Notes under the pieces: model-generated
Database searches by the model: none
Seen by the model: only the letters and a program-made list of their open reading frames with translations
Told to the model about the DNA's origin: nothing
Shown: one piece after another, positions 1-7,997 of the stretch
Layout of the letters: each line of letters starts with the position of its first letter
How positions within the stretch are numbered: the stretch's first letter is position 1
NCBI RefSeq assembly: GCF_016908015.1
Contig: NZ_JAFBDB010000003.1
Coordinates: forward strand, 332,039-396,038
Length of the DNA: 64,000 nucleotides
Reading direction: 5' to 3'
Source: Clostridium pascui
GTDB taxonomy: Bacteria > Bacillota > Clostridia > Clostridiales > Clostridiaceae
Made by a program: the position numbers and the translations under genes

Positions 1-97
1 TAAATGGAAGTTCCTTTAATTTATTTAATGCCTCATCTATCTCTAAATTATCTTCTTTAACCTTTAAAAGAAGTTCTCTTAACTCCCTTTCATTCAT
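1..97 (-). CDS. larB: LarB, N-terminal fragment (runs off window)
   Basis: Only the first 32 or so codons lie in the window. They begin MNERELRELLLKV and continue to a KLKELPF motif, which fits the helical N-terminus of LarB, the carboxylase/hydrolase that starts nickel-pincer cofactor synthesis from nicotinic acid adenine dinucleotide. The ATG at 97 overlaps the larE stop codon by a few bases and is preceded by a GGTGGC ribosome site, so translation is probably coupled to larE. The identification rests on a short piece plus the larC-larE context; the rest of the gene is outside the window. Confidence 0.75.
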   Translation of the reverse strand, partial: MNERELRELLLKVKEDNLEIDEALNKLKELPF

Positions 98-914
98 TAT
101 CCATGCCACCTTTTATATTTACATTCATACTTCCTGTTCTATATCCTTCTAGATCTAATGTCACATATTTGTAACCTACATTCTTTAAACCTTCTATTAT
201 ACTTTTTCTTACGTCCTTATCTAAAAGGTTATTTATTTGTTCATTATATACTTCTATGCGAGCTAAATCTCCATAGCTTCTTATACGTGAGCCCTTAAAC
301 CCAGCTTCAGCTAAGTAATTCTCTCCCTTTTCAATTTTATTAAGCTCTTCTAATTTTATTTCTTCCCCATATGGAATCCTAGATAATAAACAAGCATAAG
401 ATGGCTTGTCCCAAGTGATAAGCCCTAATTCTTTAGATATTTCCCTTATGTCCTTTTTAGTAAGTTTACATTCTAATAATGGACTTTTTATATTAAGTTC
501 CTTAAGCGCTCTCATCCCTGGTCTATAATCCTTTGTATCATCTAAATTGCTTCCATCTACTACATAATCTATTCCCATTCTGTTTGAAAATTCTTTTATT
601 TTACTAAACACATGTGTTTTGCATATATAGCACCTATCTTCAGGATTATATTTTATCTCTTCTAGCATAGGAAACTCCAAAAAATAATGTTCTATTTTTA
701 ACTCTTTTATTATACTTTCCACTTCTTTTATTTCTCTATCAGGTATATACGGTGCTTTTACAGTTATGGCAATAACATCCTTACCAATTGCATCTTGACA
801 AACCTTTAATAAAAAAGTGCTATCTACTCCTCCAGAAAAGGCAACTACAATTTTTTTAAGAGATTTTACATAGTTTATAAGGTCATCATACTTCTCATTA
901 TACAATTTACTCAC
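90..914 (-). CDS. larE: LarE, ATP-dependent sacrificial sulfur transferase
   Basis: 274 aa. LarE activates a carboxylate of the nickel-pincer precursor with ATP and transfers sulfur to give the thiocarboxylate used by nickel-dependent lactate racemase-type enzymes. The PP-loop motif SGGVDS is at residues 27-32, typical of ATP pyrophosphatases. A CYIC pair (Cys95, Cys98) and a Cys in PSYACLLSR (about 175) are present; the latter sits where the sacrificial cysteine of the Lactobacillus plantarum enzyme is found. The start overlaps the end of larC2 by 8 bases and its stop overlaps larB, so larC-larE-larB form one operon. No larA is visible in this window. Confidence 0.93.
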   Translation of the reverse strand: MSKLYNEKYDDLINYVKSLKKIVVAFSGGVDSTFLLKVCQDAIGKDVIAITVKAPYIPDREIKEVESIIKELKIEHYFLEFPMLEEIKYNPEDRCYICKTHVFSKIKEFSNRMGIDYVVDGSNLDDTKDYRPGMRALKELNIKSPLLECKLTKKDIREISKELGLITWDKPSYACLLSRIPYGEEIKLEELNKIEKGENYLAEAGFKGSRIRSYGDLARIEVYNEQINNLLDKDVRKSIIEGLKNVGYKYVTLDLEGYRTGSMNVNIKGGMDNE

Positions 915-1320
915 CCCATACTTTCAATTCTTCTATTTCCATTTTTATATCTTCATATAATCTTATAAAAGGTATACTTCTTTCTAAAGCAATTGCTTTT
1001 ATATCCTCAAATTCAGGCTTATATTTAACTACATCTCCATCAATATAACATACTTTTACTTTTATTTCTCCATAAGAAGTGCTTATACTTTTTACATCTC
1101 TATCTAAGATACTCTTTGCTACCTTGTATCTTCTAAGTCCTATAGTTGTCGTTTCATTAAATAATATATTCCTGATATCTTTTTCTTTTTCTTCTGTATG
1201 CAATACAGATAGCTTTATAGCAGGTCTTCCCTTTTTCATAACTATAGGAGTTAAATATGCATCTTGAGCTCCAGCACTTAAAAGCCTATCTATTACATAT
1301 GGATAAATCTCCGAACTCAT
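907..1320 (-). CDS. larC: LarC2, C-terminal part of nickel insertase (expressed by -1 frameshift)
   Basis: 137 aa counted from an internal ATG, but the frame is open further upstream to the A10 run at 1354-1363. Read through in the -1 frame it gives ...KQCFVTECNIDD before MSSEIYPYV, and the ECNIDDM-PEIYP-type stretch is the usual middle of full-length LarC. LarC is the CTP-dependent cyclometallase that inserts nickel into the pincer cofactor. There is no convincing ribosome site before ATG 1320, so independent initiation is unlikely. Expected fusion length is about 400 aa, normal for LarC. Split larC1/larC2 read by programmed frameshifting is known from Lactobacillus plantarum. Confidence 0.9.
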   Translation of the reverse strand: MSSEIYPYVIDRLLSAGAQDAYLTPIVMKKGRPAIKLSVLHTEEKEKDIRNILFNETTTIGLRRYKVAKSILDRDVKSISTSYGEIKVKVCYIDGDVVKYKPEFEDIKAIALERSIPFIRLYEDIKMEIEELKVWGE

Positions 1321-1340
1321 ATCGTCTATATTACATTCAG

Positions 1341-2108
1341 TTACAAAACACTGTTTTTTTTTTCTTCCTTTTCAGCAATAAATACTCTAAGTACATTAGG
1401 TATCTTATCAAAATTCTTGTATCCTATACCATATCCAACCTTTAATATCTTAAATTCTTCTCTATCCGTAAATTGCTTTACTAAAGATTTTAATATGGCA
1501 GCTCCAGTTGGAGTAGTTGCTTCAAAAGGCACACTTCCCTTTCTTATTGGTACATTCTTAAGTATTTCTACTGTAGCTGGCGCAGGTACTGGCAGTACTC
1601 CATGAGCGCAATGAACAAATCCACTACCTACCTCTACAGTAGAACAAAATATTTCTTCAATATCTAAGTAATCACAGCATATTGCTGCTCCAACAATATC
1701 TATAATAGAATCTGTCGCTCCAACTTCATGAAAATGAACTTCATATAACTCCTTATTATGAACTTTGGCCTCTGCTTCTGCCACTTTCTTAAATATATTT
1801 AAACTTAAATCTTTTACTTTCTCTTTAAGATTGCTAGTTTTTATTATATCTTCTATATCCTTTAAATTTCTATGATGATGGTGATTATGTTCATCATGAT
1901 GGTGATGAGGCCTTAAATCCACATTTACCTTGGTTCCTAATATTCCATTTTTAATTTCTTTAGTTATATTTAATTCATATTCATCATTTATATCAAGTTT
2001 TTTGAGTTCTTCTACAAGATATTCCTTAGGAACTCCTAAATCCATCATAGCCGCTAAATTCATATCTCCACTGATTCCAGAAAAGCAATCATAATACAGT
2101 ATATTCAT
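1341..2108 (-). CDS. larC: LarC1, N-terminal part of nickel insertase
   Basis: 255 aa from ATG 2108 (MNILYYDCFSGISGDM), chosen over an upstream GTG at 2117 because the family starts there and GGGATGGG lies just upstream. A histidine-rich stretch (HHHHDEHNHHHH, about residues 68-79) suits nickel handling. The zero frame ends in EEKKNSVL and a stop immediately after an A10 run; the rest of the protein is in the -1 frame (907-1320). A short LarC1 alone would lack the C-terminal domain. It is the first gene of the larC-larE-larB operon. Confidence 0.92.
   Translation of the reverse strand: MNILYYDCFSGISGDMNLAAMMDLGVPKEYLVEELKKLDINDEYELNITKEIKNGILGTKVNVDLRPHHHHDEHNHHHHRNLKDIEDIIKTSNLKEKVKDLSLNIFKKVAEAEAKVHNKELYEVHFHEVGATDSIIDIVGAAICCDYLDIEEIFCSTVEVGSGFVHCAHGVLPVPAPATVEILKNVPIRKGSVPFEATTPTGAAILKSLVKQFTDREEFKILKVGYGIGYKNFDKIPNVLRVFIAEKEEKKNSVL
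1354..1363 (-). promoter_or_regulatory. A10 slippery site for -1 frameshift in larC
   Basis: On the minus strand the run is GGAAG followed by ten A then CAGTG. Zero-frame decoding gives GAA AAA AAA AAC and a stop five codons later. Slipping back one base gives AAA CAG TGT TTT and enters the LarC2 frame. The geometry fits -1 slippage of tRNA-Lys on A-AAA-AAA, or transcriptional slippage on the homopolymer. Confidence 0.85.
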
Positions 2109-2177
2109 AAATTTCACCCATCCCTTTATCTATAAAAATTAAGCATTTTAATATATTATAATTTTACCACATTTTAC

Positions 2178-2783
2178 TTATTTAGATACATATGGATTTC
2201 CTGAAACAAAAAATCTCCAAGGGTAATGCTTAGCTTCTTCAGCATAATCAATCCCAATTCTAGGGGATTCCTCAATCTGAAATTCTTCTTTGTTTCCTTC
2301 TTCTATGTATATCCTATCTCCCAATAAATCCTCACCATTCATGTCTCTATCAATATTAAGAGCCATACATAATTTAGAAGGCCCGCTAGTTAAATTAATT
2401 ATATCTCTTTTCTTTAGTTCATCATAGTTCTTGTTAAACCTTCTTCTACTCATAATTTCTTTTCCTTGCAAAGGCTCAACAGCTCTTATTAATACTGCCT
2501 GAGCTATTCCTTCCTCCCTTGCTACTACATTCATACAATAATAAAGTCCATATATGAAATACACATAAGCAACTCCAGGTTTTCCATACATAACCTCTAC
2601 TCTTTTGGTTCTACGGCCACCATAGCTGTGAGCAGCCTTATCTTCTAATCCCATATATGCTTCTACTTCTACAATCTTACCTGAAGTTATTATATTATTT
2701 TCAACAGTGACTAAGTTTTTTCCTAGGAGCTCCCTTGCTACTTCTAAAGTATCCCTATTATAAAATTCTCTTGACAGCTTCAT
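2178..2783 (-). CDS. 3-methyladenine DNA glycosylase (AAG/MPG family)
   Basis: 201 aa, the usual length of bacterial AAG/MPG enzymes, which excise alkylated purines in base excision repair. Family signatures visible are the start LSREFYNRDTLEVARELLGK, the metal-independent active-site region VEAYMGLEDKAAHSYGGRRTKR, the substrate-pocket YVYFIYGLYYCMNVV and the C-terminal PRIGIDYA-PWRFFVSGN block. The ATG at 2783 has an AAAGGAGG site about 9 bases upstream. It lies between the Clp ATPase and larC and is separated from the former by a strong hairpin. Confidence 0.93.
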   Translation of the reverse strand: MKLSREFYNRDTLEVARELLGKNLVTVENNIITSGKIVEVEAYMGLEDKAAHSYGGRRTKRVEVMYGKPGVAYVYFIYGLYYCMNVVAREEGIAQAVLIRAVEPLQGKEIMSRRRFNKNYDELKKRDIINLTSGPSKLCMALNIDRDMNGEDLLGDRIYIEEGNKEEFQIEESPRIGIDYAEEAKHYPWRFFVSGNPYVSK

Positions 2784-2804
2784 GCAAAATGTCCTCCTTT
2801 AAAG

Positions 2805-2838
2805 TTTACAGCCTGGTATTAACATACCAGGCTGTAAA
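2805..2838 (-). terminator. 15-bp hairpin between Clp ATPase and mpg genes
   Basis: Perfect inverted repeat (TTTACAGCCTGGTAT and its complement, arms 2805-2819 and 2824-2838) with a 4-base loop. It lacks a clean U-run on the minus strand and sits only about 20 bases before the glycosylase ATG, so it may be a weak terminator, a processing site or an mRNA stabiliser. Confidence 0.5.
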
Positions 2839-2852
2839 TTCAACTAAAAATT

Positions 2853-5186
2853 TTATAAAACATTATTTATTGTTATTTTATCCTTTTCTACACCTAAGTC
2901 TATAGTTGAGCCTTCCTTAATACGTTTTTGGAAATAAGCCTCTGTTATTTCATCTTCTAAATATCTTTGAATTGCTCTTCTTAAAGGTCTTGCTCCATAT
3001 TTTTCATCATATCCCTTTTCAAGAATAAAATCTTTAACATCCTGATTAACCTTTATTTTTATATTCTTTTCGAATAGCTCTTCTTCCACCTCTTTAATCA
3101 TTAAATCTACTATTCTATATAACTCTTCTTTTGAAAGAGGTTTAAACACTATTGTTTCATCTACCCTATTTAAAAATTCTGGTCTGAAAGTGTCTTTAAG
3201 TGCATCTCTTACCTGAACTTCTAAAGCTTCATAATCACCACTACCAAATCCTATTTTGCTTCCCTTAAAATTTGTTCCTGCATTAGATGTCATTATAATT
3301 ACCGTATTATCAAAGTATACAGTTCTTCCTTGACCATCTGTAAGCCTTCCATCATCCAATATTTGAAGTAACATGTTAAATACATCTGGATGAGCCTTCT
3401 CTATTTCATCCAATAGCACTACAGAATAAGGTCTTCTTCTAACTTTTTCTGTAAGCTGGCCACCCTCATCATATCCAACATATCCTGGAGGTGCTCCTAT
3501 AAGCTTTGACGAAGTATGCTTTTCCATATATTCAGACATATCCACTCTAATTAACGCTTCCTCGCTTCCAAATAATTCAGAAGCCAATGCCTTTACAAGT
3601 TCTGTCTTTCCTACCCCTGTAGGCCCTACAAATATAAAAGACGAAGGTTTTTTCTTTTTCTTAAATCCCAATCTATTTCTTCTAATAGACTTTGCCAAAG
3701 CATTTACAGCTTCTTCTTGCCCTATTACTCTTTCATGAAGCTTATTTTCTAAATTTAATAATCTTTCTCCTTCGTTTTCCTTTACCTTATGAATCGGAAT
3801 TTTTGTCCACGCCTCTATAACAGAAGCTATGTCTTCTATAGTTAACTCCGCGCTATTGCACTCCTCTTCAATTCTCTTTAGCTTTTCTTTAATTCTAAAC
3901 TCTTGTGTTTTATATTCAGCTGCCCTTTCATAATTTCCATTACTAGCTTCTTTTATTATTTCTTGTTGTATTTTTTCAAGTTCTTCCTTTAAAGATTTCA
4001 CTTCTATAATACCTTTATTTTTTAAGTTTGCTCTAGAGCTAGCCTCATCAATAACATCTATAGCTTTATCAGGAAGATATCTGTCATTTATATATCTTTC
4101 AGAAAGTTTTACAGCTTCAATTATAACATCATTACTTATATGAACTTTATGATAATCTTCATAGTATTTCTTTATGCCCATTAGTATTTCTATAGCTTCT
4201 TCTATAGTTGGCTCCTCTACAATTACAGGTTGAAATCTTCTTTCAAGTGCTGAATCCTTTTCTATGTGTTTTCTATATTCCTCTAAAGTAGTTGCTCCAA
4301 TAACTTGTATTTCACCTCGAGCTAGTGCAGGCTTTAATATATTAGCAGCATTTATAGCTCCTCCCTGAGCTTCTCCTGCCCCCATTATATTATGAATTTC
4401 ATCTATAACTAATATAATATTTCCTTCTTCTTTAGCTTCATCAATTATACTTTTCATTCTTCCTTCGAATTGTCCTCTAAATTGAGTTCCTGCAACTACT
4501 GCTGTAAGATCTAATAAATATACCTCTGCATTAAATAGCTTCGCTGGAACTTCCTTCTTAGAGATTCTAACTGCTAATCCCTCTGCTATTGCAGTTTTAC
4601 CTACACCAGGTTCTCCTATAAGTATAGGATTGTTCTTAGTTCTTCTATTAAGGATTTGAATTACTCTATCTATTTCTGAATTTCTTCCTATTACAGGATC
4701 AACCTCACCATTCTTAGCTCTTTCATTAAGATTTATACCATACTTATCTAAGTTATTTCTTTTCTTTTTAAATACATTATTTTTTGTCTTTATATTGCTT
4801 TTATTTTCCCCATATTCATAGTCCTTGCTATCTTGAAAACCTCTAAACATATTCTTAATTTCATCATTTTCAGACATATCCTTTGTTTCATTTTTCTCTA
4901 AAGATGTTTCATTACTTGTGGTTAAGCTATTTATTATATTATTAAACATATCATTATTAGCAAATTCATTTAAATCTACATTTTCAAGCATACTATTCAA
5001 TTGCTCTGTATAGCTCTCCATATCATCTGAACTAATTCCTGTAGATTCTAAAAGTTGGTTTAATGCCGGAAGGCCCATCTTTTTAGCACAGTCTATGCAG
5101 ACTCCCATTATTTGAGGCTTTCCTCCTTCTATTTTAGAAGTAAATATCGTGGCTACATTTTTATGACATATTGAACACAATTTCAT
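2853..5186 (-). CDS. Clp protease ATP-binding subunit with N-terminal zinc finger (ClpE-like)
   Basis: 777 aa AAA+ unfoldase that would feed substrates to ClpP. An N-terminal treble-clef-type zinc finger uses Cys4, Cys7, Cys30 and Cys33, replacing the Clp N-repeat domain of ClpC. The first AAA module has Walker A GEPGVGKT near 190, the second GPTGVGKT near 521, with the conserved [12 protein letters not shown] and LNRVDE segments. Between them is a UvrB/UvrC-like coiled segment ([18 protein letters not shown]). This architecture is that of ClpE rather than ClpC; clostridial genomes often call it simply ClpC/MecB. No CtsR-type operator was recognised upstream. An ATG at 5186 begins the family-typical MKLCSIC. 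Confidence 0.9.
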   Translation of the reverse strand: MKLCSICHKNVATIFTSKIEGGKPQIMGVCIDCAKKMGLPALNQLLESTGISSDDMESYTEQLNSMLENVDLNEFANNDMFNNIINSLTTSNETSLEKNETKDMSENDEIKNMFRGFQDSKDYEYGENKSNIKTKNNVFKKKRNNLDKYGINLNERAKNGEVDPVIGRNSEIDRVIQILNRRTKNNPILIGEPGVGKTAIAEGLAVRISKKEVPAKLFNAEVYLLDLTAVVAGTQFRGQFEGRMKSIIDEAKEEGNIILVIDEIHNIMGAGEAQGGAINAANILKPALARGEIQVIGATTLEEYRKHIEKDSALERRFQPVIVEEPTIEEAIEILMGIKKYYEDYHKVHISNDVIIEAVKLSERYINDRYLPDKAIDVIDEASSRANLKNKGIIEVKSLKEELEKIQQEIIKEASNGNYERAAEYKTQEFRIKEKLKRIEEECNSAELTIEDIASVIEAWTKIPIHKVKENEGERLLNLENKLHERVIGQEEAVNALAKSIRRNRLGFKKKKKPSSFIFVGPTGVGKTELVKALASELFGSEEALIRVDMSEYMEKHTSSKLIGAPPGYVGYDEGGQLTEKVRRRPYSVVLLDEIEKAHPDVFNMLLQILDDGRLTDGQGRTVYFDNTVIIMTSNAGTNFKGSKIGFGSGDYEALEVQVRDALKDTFRPEFLNRVDETIVFKPLSKEELYRIVDLMIKEVEEELFEKNIKIKVNQDVKDFILEKGYDEKYGARPLRRAIQRYLEDEITEAYFQKRIKEGSTIDLGVEKDKITINNVL

Positions 5187-5310
5187 AACATCATCTCCAT
5201 ACTCTATAATGTCTTATATCCTATAAGTTCATGTAAATATAGTATATCATAATTAAATATTATTATTTTACAAAATTTATGAATTTATTTTAACCATTAT
5301 AATAACATAA

Positions 5311-5337
5311 AATAACTAGCTTTGACAGCTAGTTATT
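5311..5337 (-). terminator. Terminator after vanW
   Basis: An 11-bp stem (AATAACTAGCT, arms 5311-5321 and 5327-5337) with a TTGAC loop. The vanW stop codon lies inside the upstream arm. T-rich sequence follows on both strands. Confidence 0.75.
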
Positions 5338-6661
5338 TTTTTATTCCTATCTTTATAACTTCATTTGTCATATCATAATTATCATTTGAAATTAGTTTTT
5401 TATTTGTTATTTTACCAGATCTTTTTTCAACAATATACACCTTTACCTTATATCCAATGTGTGGCTTTTGTTCTTGTTTTTTTATTCCTAAATTGAGATT
5501 TGAATCTTCTCTATATACAGTTTTAGGTATAGCTTTTTCGTATATTTCATTTATCAAATCATATTTTATACTATTTAAAGAAGAGTTTGAATATATATTA
5601 AACTTTACTGTCCCCTTAGAAATTATTCCTTCTATATAAATTGGATATTTTAAAGTATTTTTAAATTTATAATCTATTGCTTCGGAAACTGTTGCATCAA
5701 ATCCAGGTTGTATATAAAGCGGAGCTAATGTGTGATTACTTCTTTCTAAAGACATAATGTTTAATCTTATTATTGCATTATAAAGTGTAGTAGATACTTG
5801 ACACACCCCTCCACCGTCACCTTTTTCTAACTTGTTATCTATAATAATTGGTGCTTGTTTGTAGCCCCTTTCTGGTGTTCTTTTACCAACTATTTTATTG
5901 AAACTAAAGATTTCTCCTGGCATAAGCAATGTACCACTTATAGCTTTTGTTGCCAATCCTATATTATATACCCTTTCTTCTTCAGTTATGCTATATCTAG
6001 TTTCATAAGCTGAAATAATTGCATTCATTATTGAAAGCTCCTCCTTGGTAATATCCGGAAGTATATCTTTAACTTCTGCATTTATAATACTGTTATCTTT
6101 ATTCTTTATTTCAGTCAAGATATCCTTATGTAGCTTTTCCTTGTTTAATTTTCTTCCGACAATATGGTCATTAATTAGAAGCTTACCCGATTTTACACCT
6201 TTTACTGAAGCACTTTTTTCTTTTTGATTTACTTCCTTTTCAATTTTATTCAACAAGTTGATTATTATATCTTTATTGAATGTCTCCGTAGTACTGAATT
6301 TTCTCTCCTTAGAACTTTTTATCAACTCTTCTTTTTTTGTTTGACTTAAATCTCTACCATAGGAAAATGCCTTATTTACTATTTCCTTAATATTATTATG
6401 ACTTTTTAAATCCTTTGTATTTAAAATGTACTTTTTATTGTTAGCATTTATTATTATCTGTTTATCAGGAACTATGATCTTACTCTCCAATATTTTTATG
6501 GCTTCTTCCTTTGTCTTTCCTGTCATATCTATATCATTTATAACTACCTTAGGATATACTTTATCATCCACGTGACTTAAAGATGAACATCCCCAAAAAC
6601 TTATAACAATTAATAAATTTATTATAACTATTATGAGCGATATAAAATTTCTTTTCGTCAT
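5333..6661 (-). CDS. VanW-family lipoprotein with peptidoglycan-binding-like domain
   Basis: 442 aa. The N-terminus is a lipoprotein signal (hydrophobic IIVIINLLIVISFWGC, with lipobox ending at about Cys25). A YoaR/PG-binding-4-like region follows (DIDMTGKTKEEAIKILESK), then the VanW domain with its hallmark GEIFSFNKIVG and GGGVCQVSTTLYNA motifs. The last 70 residues look like a short G5-type beta module. VanW proteins are cell-envelope proteins of unclear chemistry, first seen in some vancomycin-resistance clusters; nothing here suggests a resistance operon. Ribosome site GGAGTG precedes ATG 6661. Terminators flank it on both sides, so it is probably a single-gene unit. Confidence 0.88.
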   Translation of the reverse strand: MTKRNFISLIIVIINLLIVISFWGCSSLSHVDDKVYPKVVINDIDMTGKTKEEAIKILESKIIVPDKQIIINANNKKYILNTKDLKSHNNIKEIVNKAFSYGRDLSQTKKEELIKSSKERKFSTTETFNKDIIINLLNKIEKEVNQKEKSASVKGVKSGKLLINDHIVGRKLNKEKLHKDILTEIKNKDNSIINAEVKDILPDITKEELSIMNAIISAYETRYSITEEERVYNIGLATKAISGTLLMPGEIFSFNKIVGKRTPERGYKQAPIIIDNKLEKGDGGGVCQVSTTLYNAIIRLNIMSLERSNHTLAPLYIQPGFDATVSEAIDYKFKNTLKYPIYIEGIISKGTVKFNIYSNSSLNSIKYDLINEIYEKAIPKTVYREDSNLNLGIKKQEQKPHIGYKVKVYIVEKRSGKITNKKLISNDNYDMTNEVIKIGIKK

Positions 6662-6772
6662 CTATCCATCACTCCTTATATTCAGTTTTATATTATACTT
6701 AGTATGTGTACTTTTTTAATTCTTATCAAATGAAAATATATACAATTTCATACTTTAAAATAAAACATAAAA

Positions 6773-6812
6773 GACCTTCTATATGATATTCAAACTATCC
6801 CTATAGAAGATC
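6773..6812 (-). terminator. Terminator after manC
   Basis: An 11-bp imperfect stem (GACCTTCTATA with TATAGAAGATC, one G-U pair) and a T-rich tail on the minus strand, starting 13 bases after the manC stop. Confidence 0.65.
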
Positions 6813-6824
6813 CTTATAATAAAT

Positions 6825-7892
6825 CTATATATAGTGTTTAAATTCATTATCTTTTTTCAGTTCACTTACTAAATATTTTATCTCTTGATCCTTATTTTTA
6901 TCCATTACAAGCAGTACATCCCCAGCATCTACTATTATTAAGTCCTTTACTCCAAAGCCTATGACAAGCTTTTCTCCACCAAGTACTATACAATCTTGAC
7001 TTTGATCCATGTATATATTTCCACTTACATTATTTCCACGGAAATTCTTTAAGAATCGTGCAAGTGACATGAAGTTGCCTATATCATCCCAGGCAAACTC
7101 ACATTTTATAACAAATGCCTTTCTAGTTTTTTGCATTATCCCGAAGTCTACTGAAATTCCATCAATTAAACCATATTCTTCCTTTACAACTTCTTCTTCC
7201 TGTTCGGTATCTAATGCAGAATATATATTCATCATACTTTTATACATTTTAGGCAAATACTTTTCCATTTCTCTAAGATAAATATCTGCTCTCCAAATAA
7301 ACATACCGCTATTCCACAAATACGTACCTTTCATTAGTAAATCTTTAGCCACCTCTAAATTAGGCTTTTCTAAAAATCTCTCTACTCTATACGAAGGTAT
7401 TCCTCCAATAATTCTTTCTCCTATTTCTATATACCCATATCCTGTTTCAGGTCGAGTTGGTTTAACTCCAATTGTAACTAGCCCTCTTTTTCTTTCTACA
7501 ATTTCTACAGCTTGACTCAAAGTATCTGTAAACAGTTTTTCATTTTCTATATAATGATCTGAAGGGAGTACCATCATTATCGCATCTTTGTCTTTTTTCA
7601 AAAGTTTTACTGCCGAAAGCCCAATACAAGTTGCAGTTTCTTTATTTGCAGGCTCTACAAATATATTTTCTTTTCCAATATCCGGTAAATCCTCATACAC
7701 CTTATTTAAATATATCTCATTGGTTACTACATATATATTTTCTTTATTTACTAAAGGCTTTATCCTGTCTACAGTATTTCTTAAAAAGCTCTTATTATTT
7801 ATTATTTTTAGAAACTGCTTAGGATTACTTTCCCTTGATAGGGGATAGAGCCTTGTTCCTTTTCCACCAGCTAAAATTAATGCATATAACAC
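6825..7892 (-). CDS. manC: Mannose-1-phosphate guanylyltransferase
   Basis: 355 aa from GTG 7892. It makes GDP-mannose from mannose-1-phosphate and GTP for surface polysaccharide. The nucleotidyltransferase signature LILAGGKGTRLYPLS-NPKQFL is at the very N-terminus, and VLPSDHYI, ETGYGYIE, FLEKP and LWNSGMF are the usual sugar-nucleotide motifs. It lacks the C-terminal phosphomannose isomerase domain of bifunctional enzymes. The GTG at 7892 is preferred over one at 7907 because GGAGAGG lies 6 bases ahead of it and the protein then begins LYALILAGG like homologues. No other capsule genes are adjacent. A long hairpin abuts the ribosome site. Confidence 0.9.
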   Translation of the reverse strand: MLYALILAGGKGTRLYPLSRESNPKQFLKIINNKSFLRNTVDRIKPLVNKENIYVVTNEIYLNKVYEDLPDIGKENIFVEPANKETATCIGLSAVKLLKKDKDAIMMVLPSDHYIENEKLFTDTLSQAVEIVERKRGLVTIGVKPTRPETGYGYIEIGERIIGGIPSYRVERFLEKPNLEVAKDLLMKGTYLWNSGMFIWRADIYLREMEKYLPKMYKSMMNIYSALDTEQEEEVVKEEYGLIDGISVDFGIMQKTRKAFVIKCEFAWDDIGNFMSLARFLKNFRGNNVSGNIYMDQSQDCIVLGGEKLVIGFGVKDLIIVDAGDVLLVMDKNKDQEIKYLVSELKKDNEFKHYI

Positions 7893-7904
7893 AAAAAACC
7901 TCTC

Positions 7905-7954
7905 CACAAATAAGTGCTTTAATTCTATAGTATGAATTAAAGCACTTATTTGTG
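7905..7954 (-). repeat. 21-bp perfect hairpin between helicase stop and manC ribosome site
   Basis: Arms 7905-7925 and 7934-7954 are perfectly complementary, with the 8-base loop TATAGTAT. The hairpin starts 43 bases after the helicase stop and its last bases touch the manC Shine-Dalgarno. On the minus strand it is followed by GGAGAGGTTTTTTG, so it could act as terminator and, when formed, leave the manC ribosome site just exposed. Confidence 0.7.
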
Positions 7955-7997
7955 AACAACCCCTTTTTATGTTTCTGTAAAAATTCTATAAAATCTA

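Noticed and set aside
907..2108. larC as two independent genes or a pseudogene
   Set aside because: No ribosome site before the internal ATG at 1320, conserved LarC sequence continues across the shift in the -1 frame, and the same split is known in another organism.
5187..5310. CtsR operator upstream of the Clp ATPase gene
   Set aside because: No GGTCAAA direct repeats could be found.
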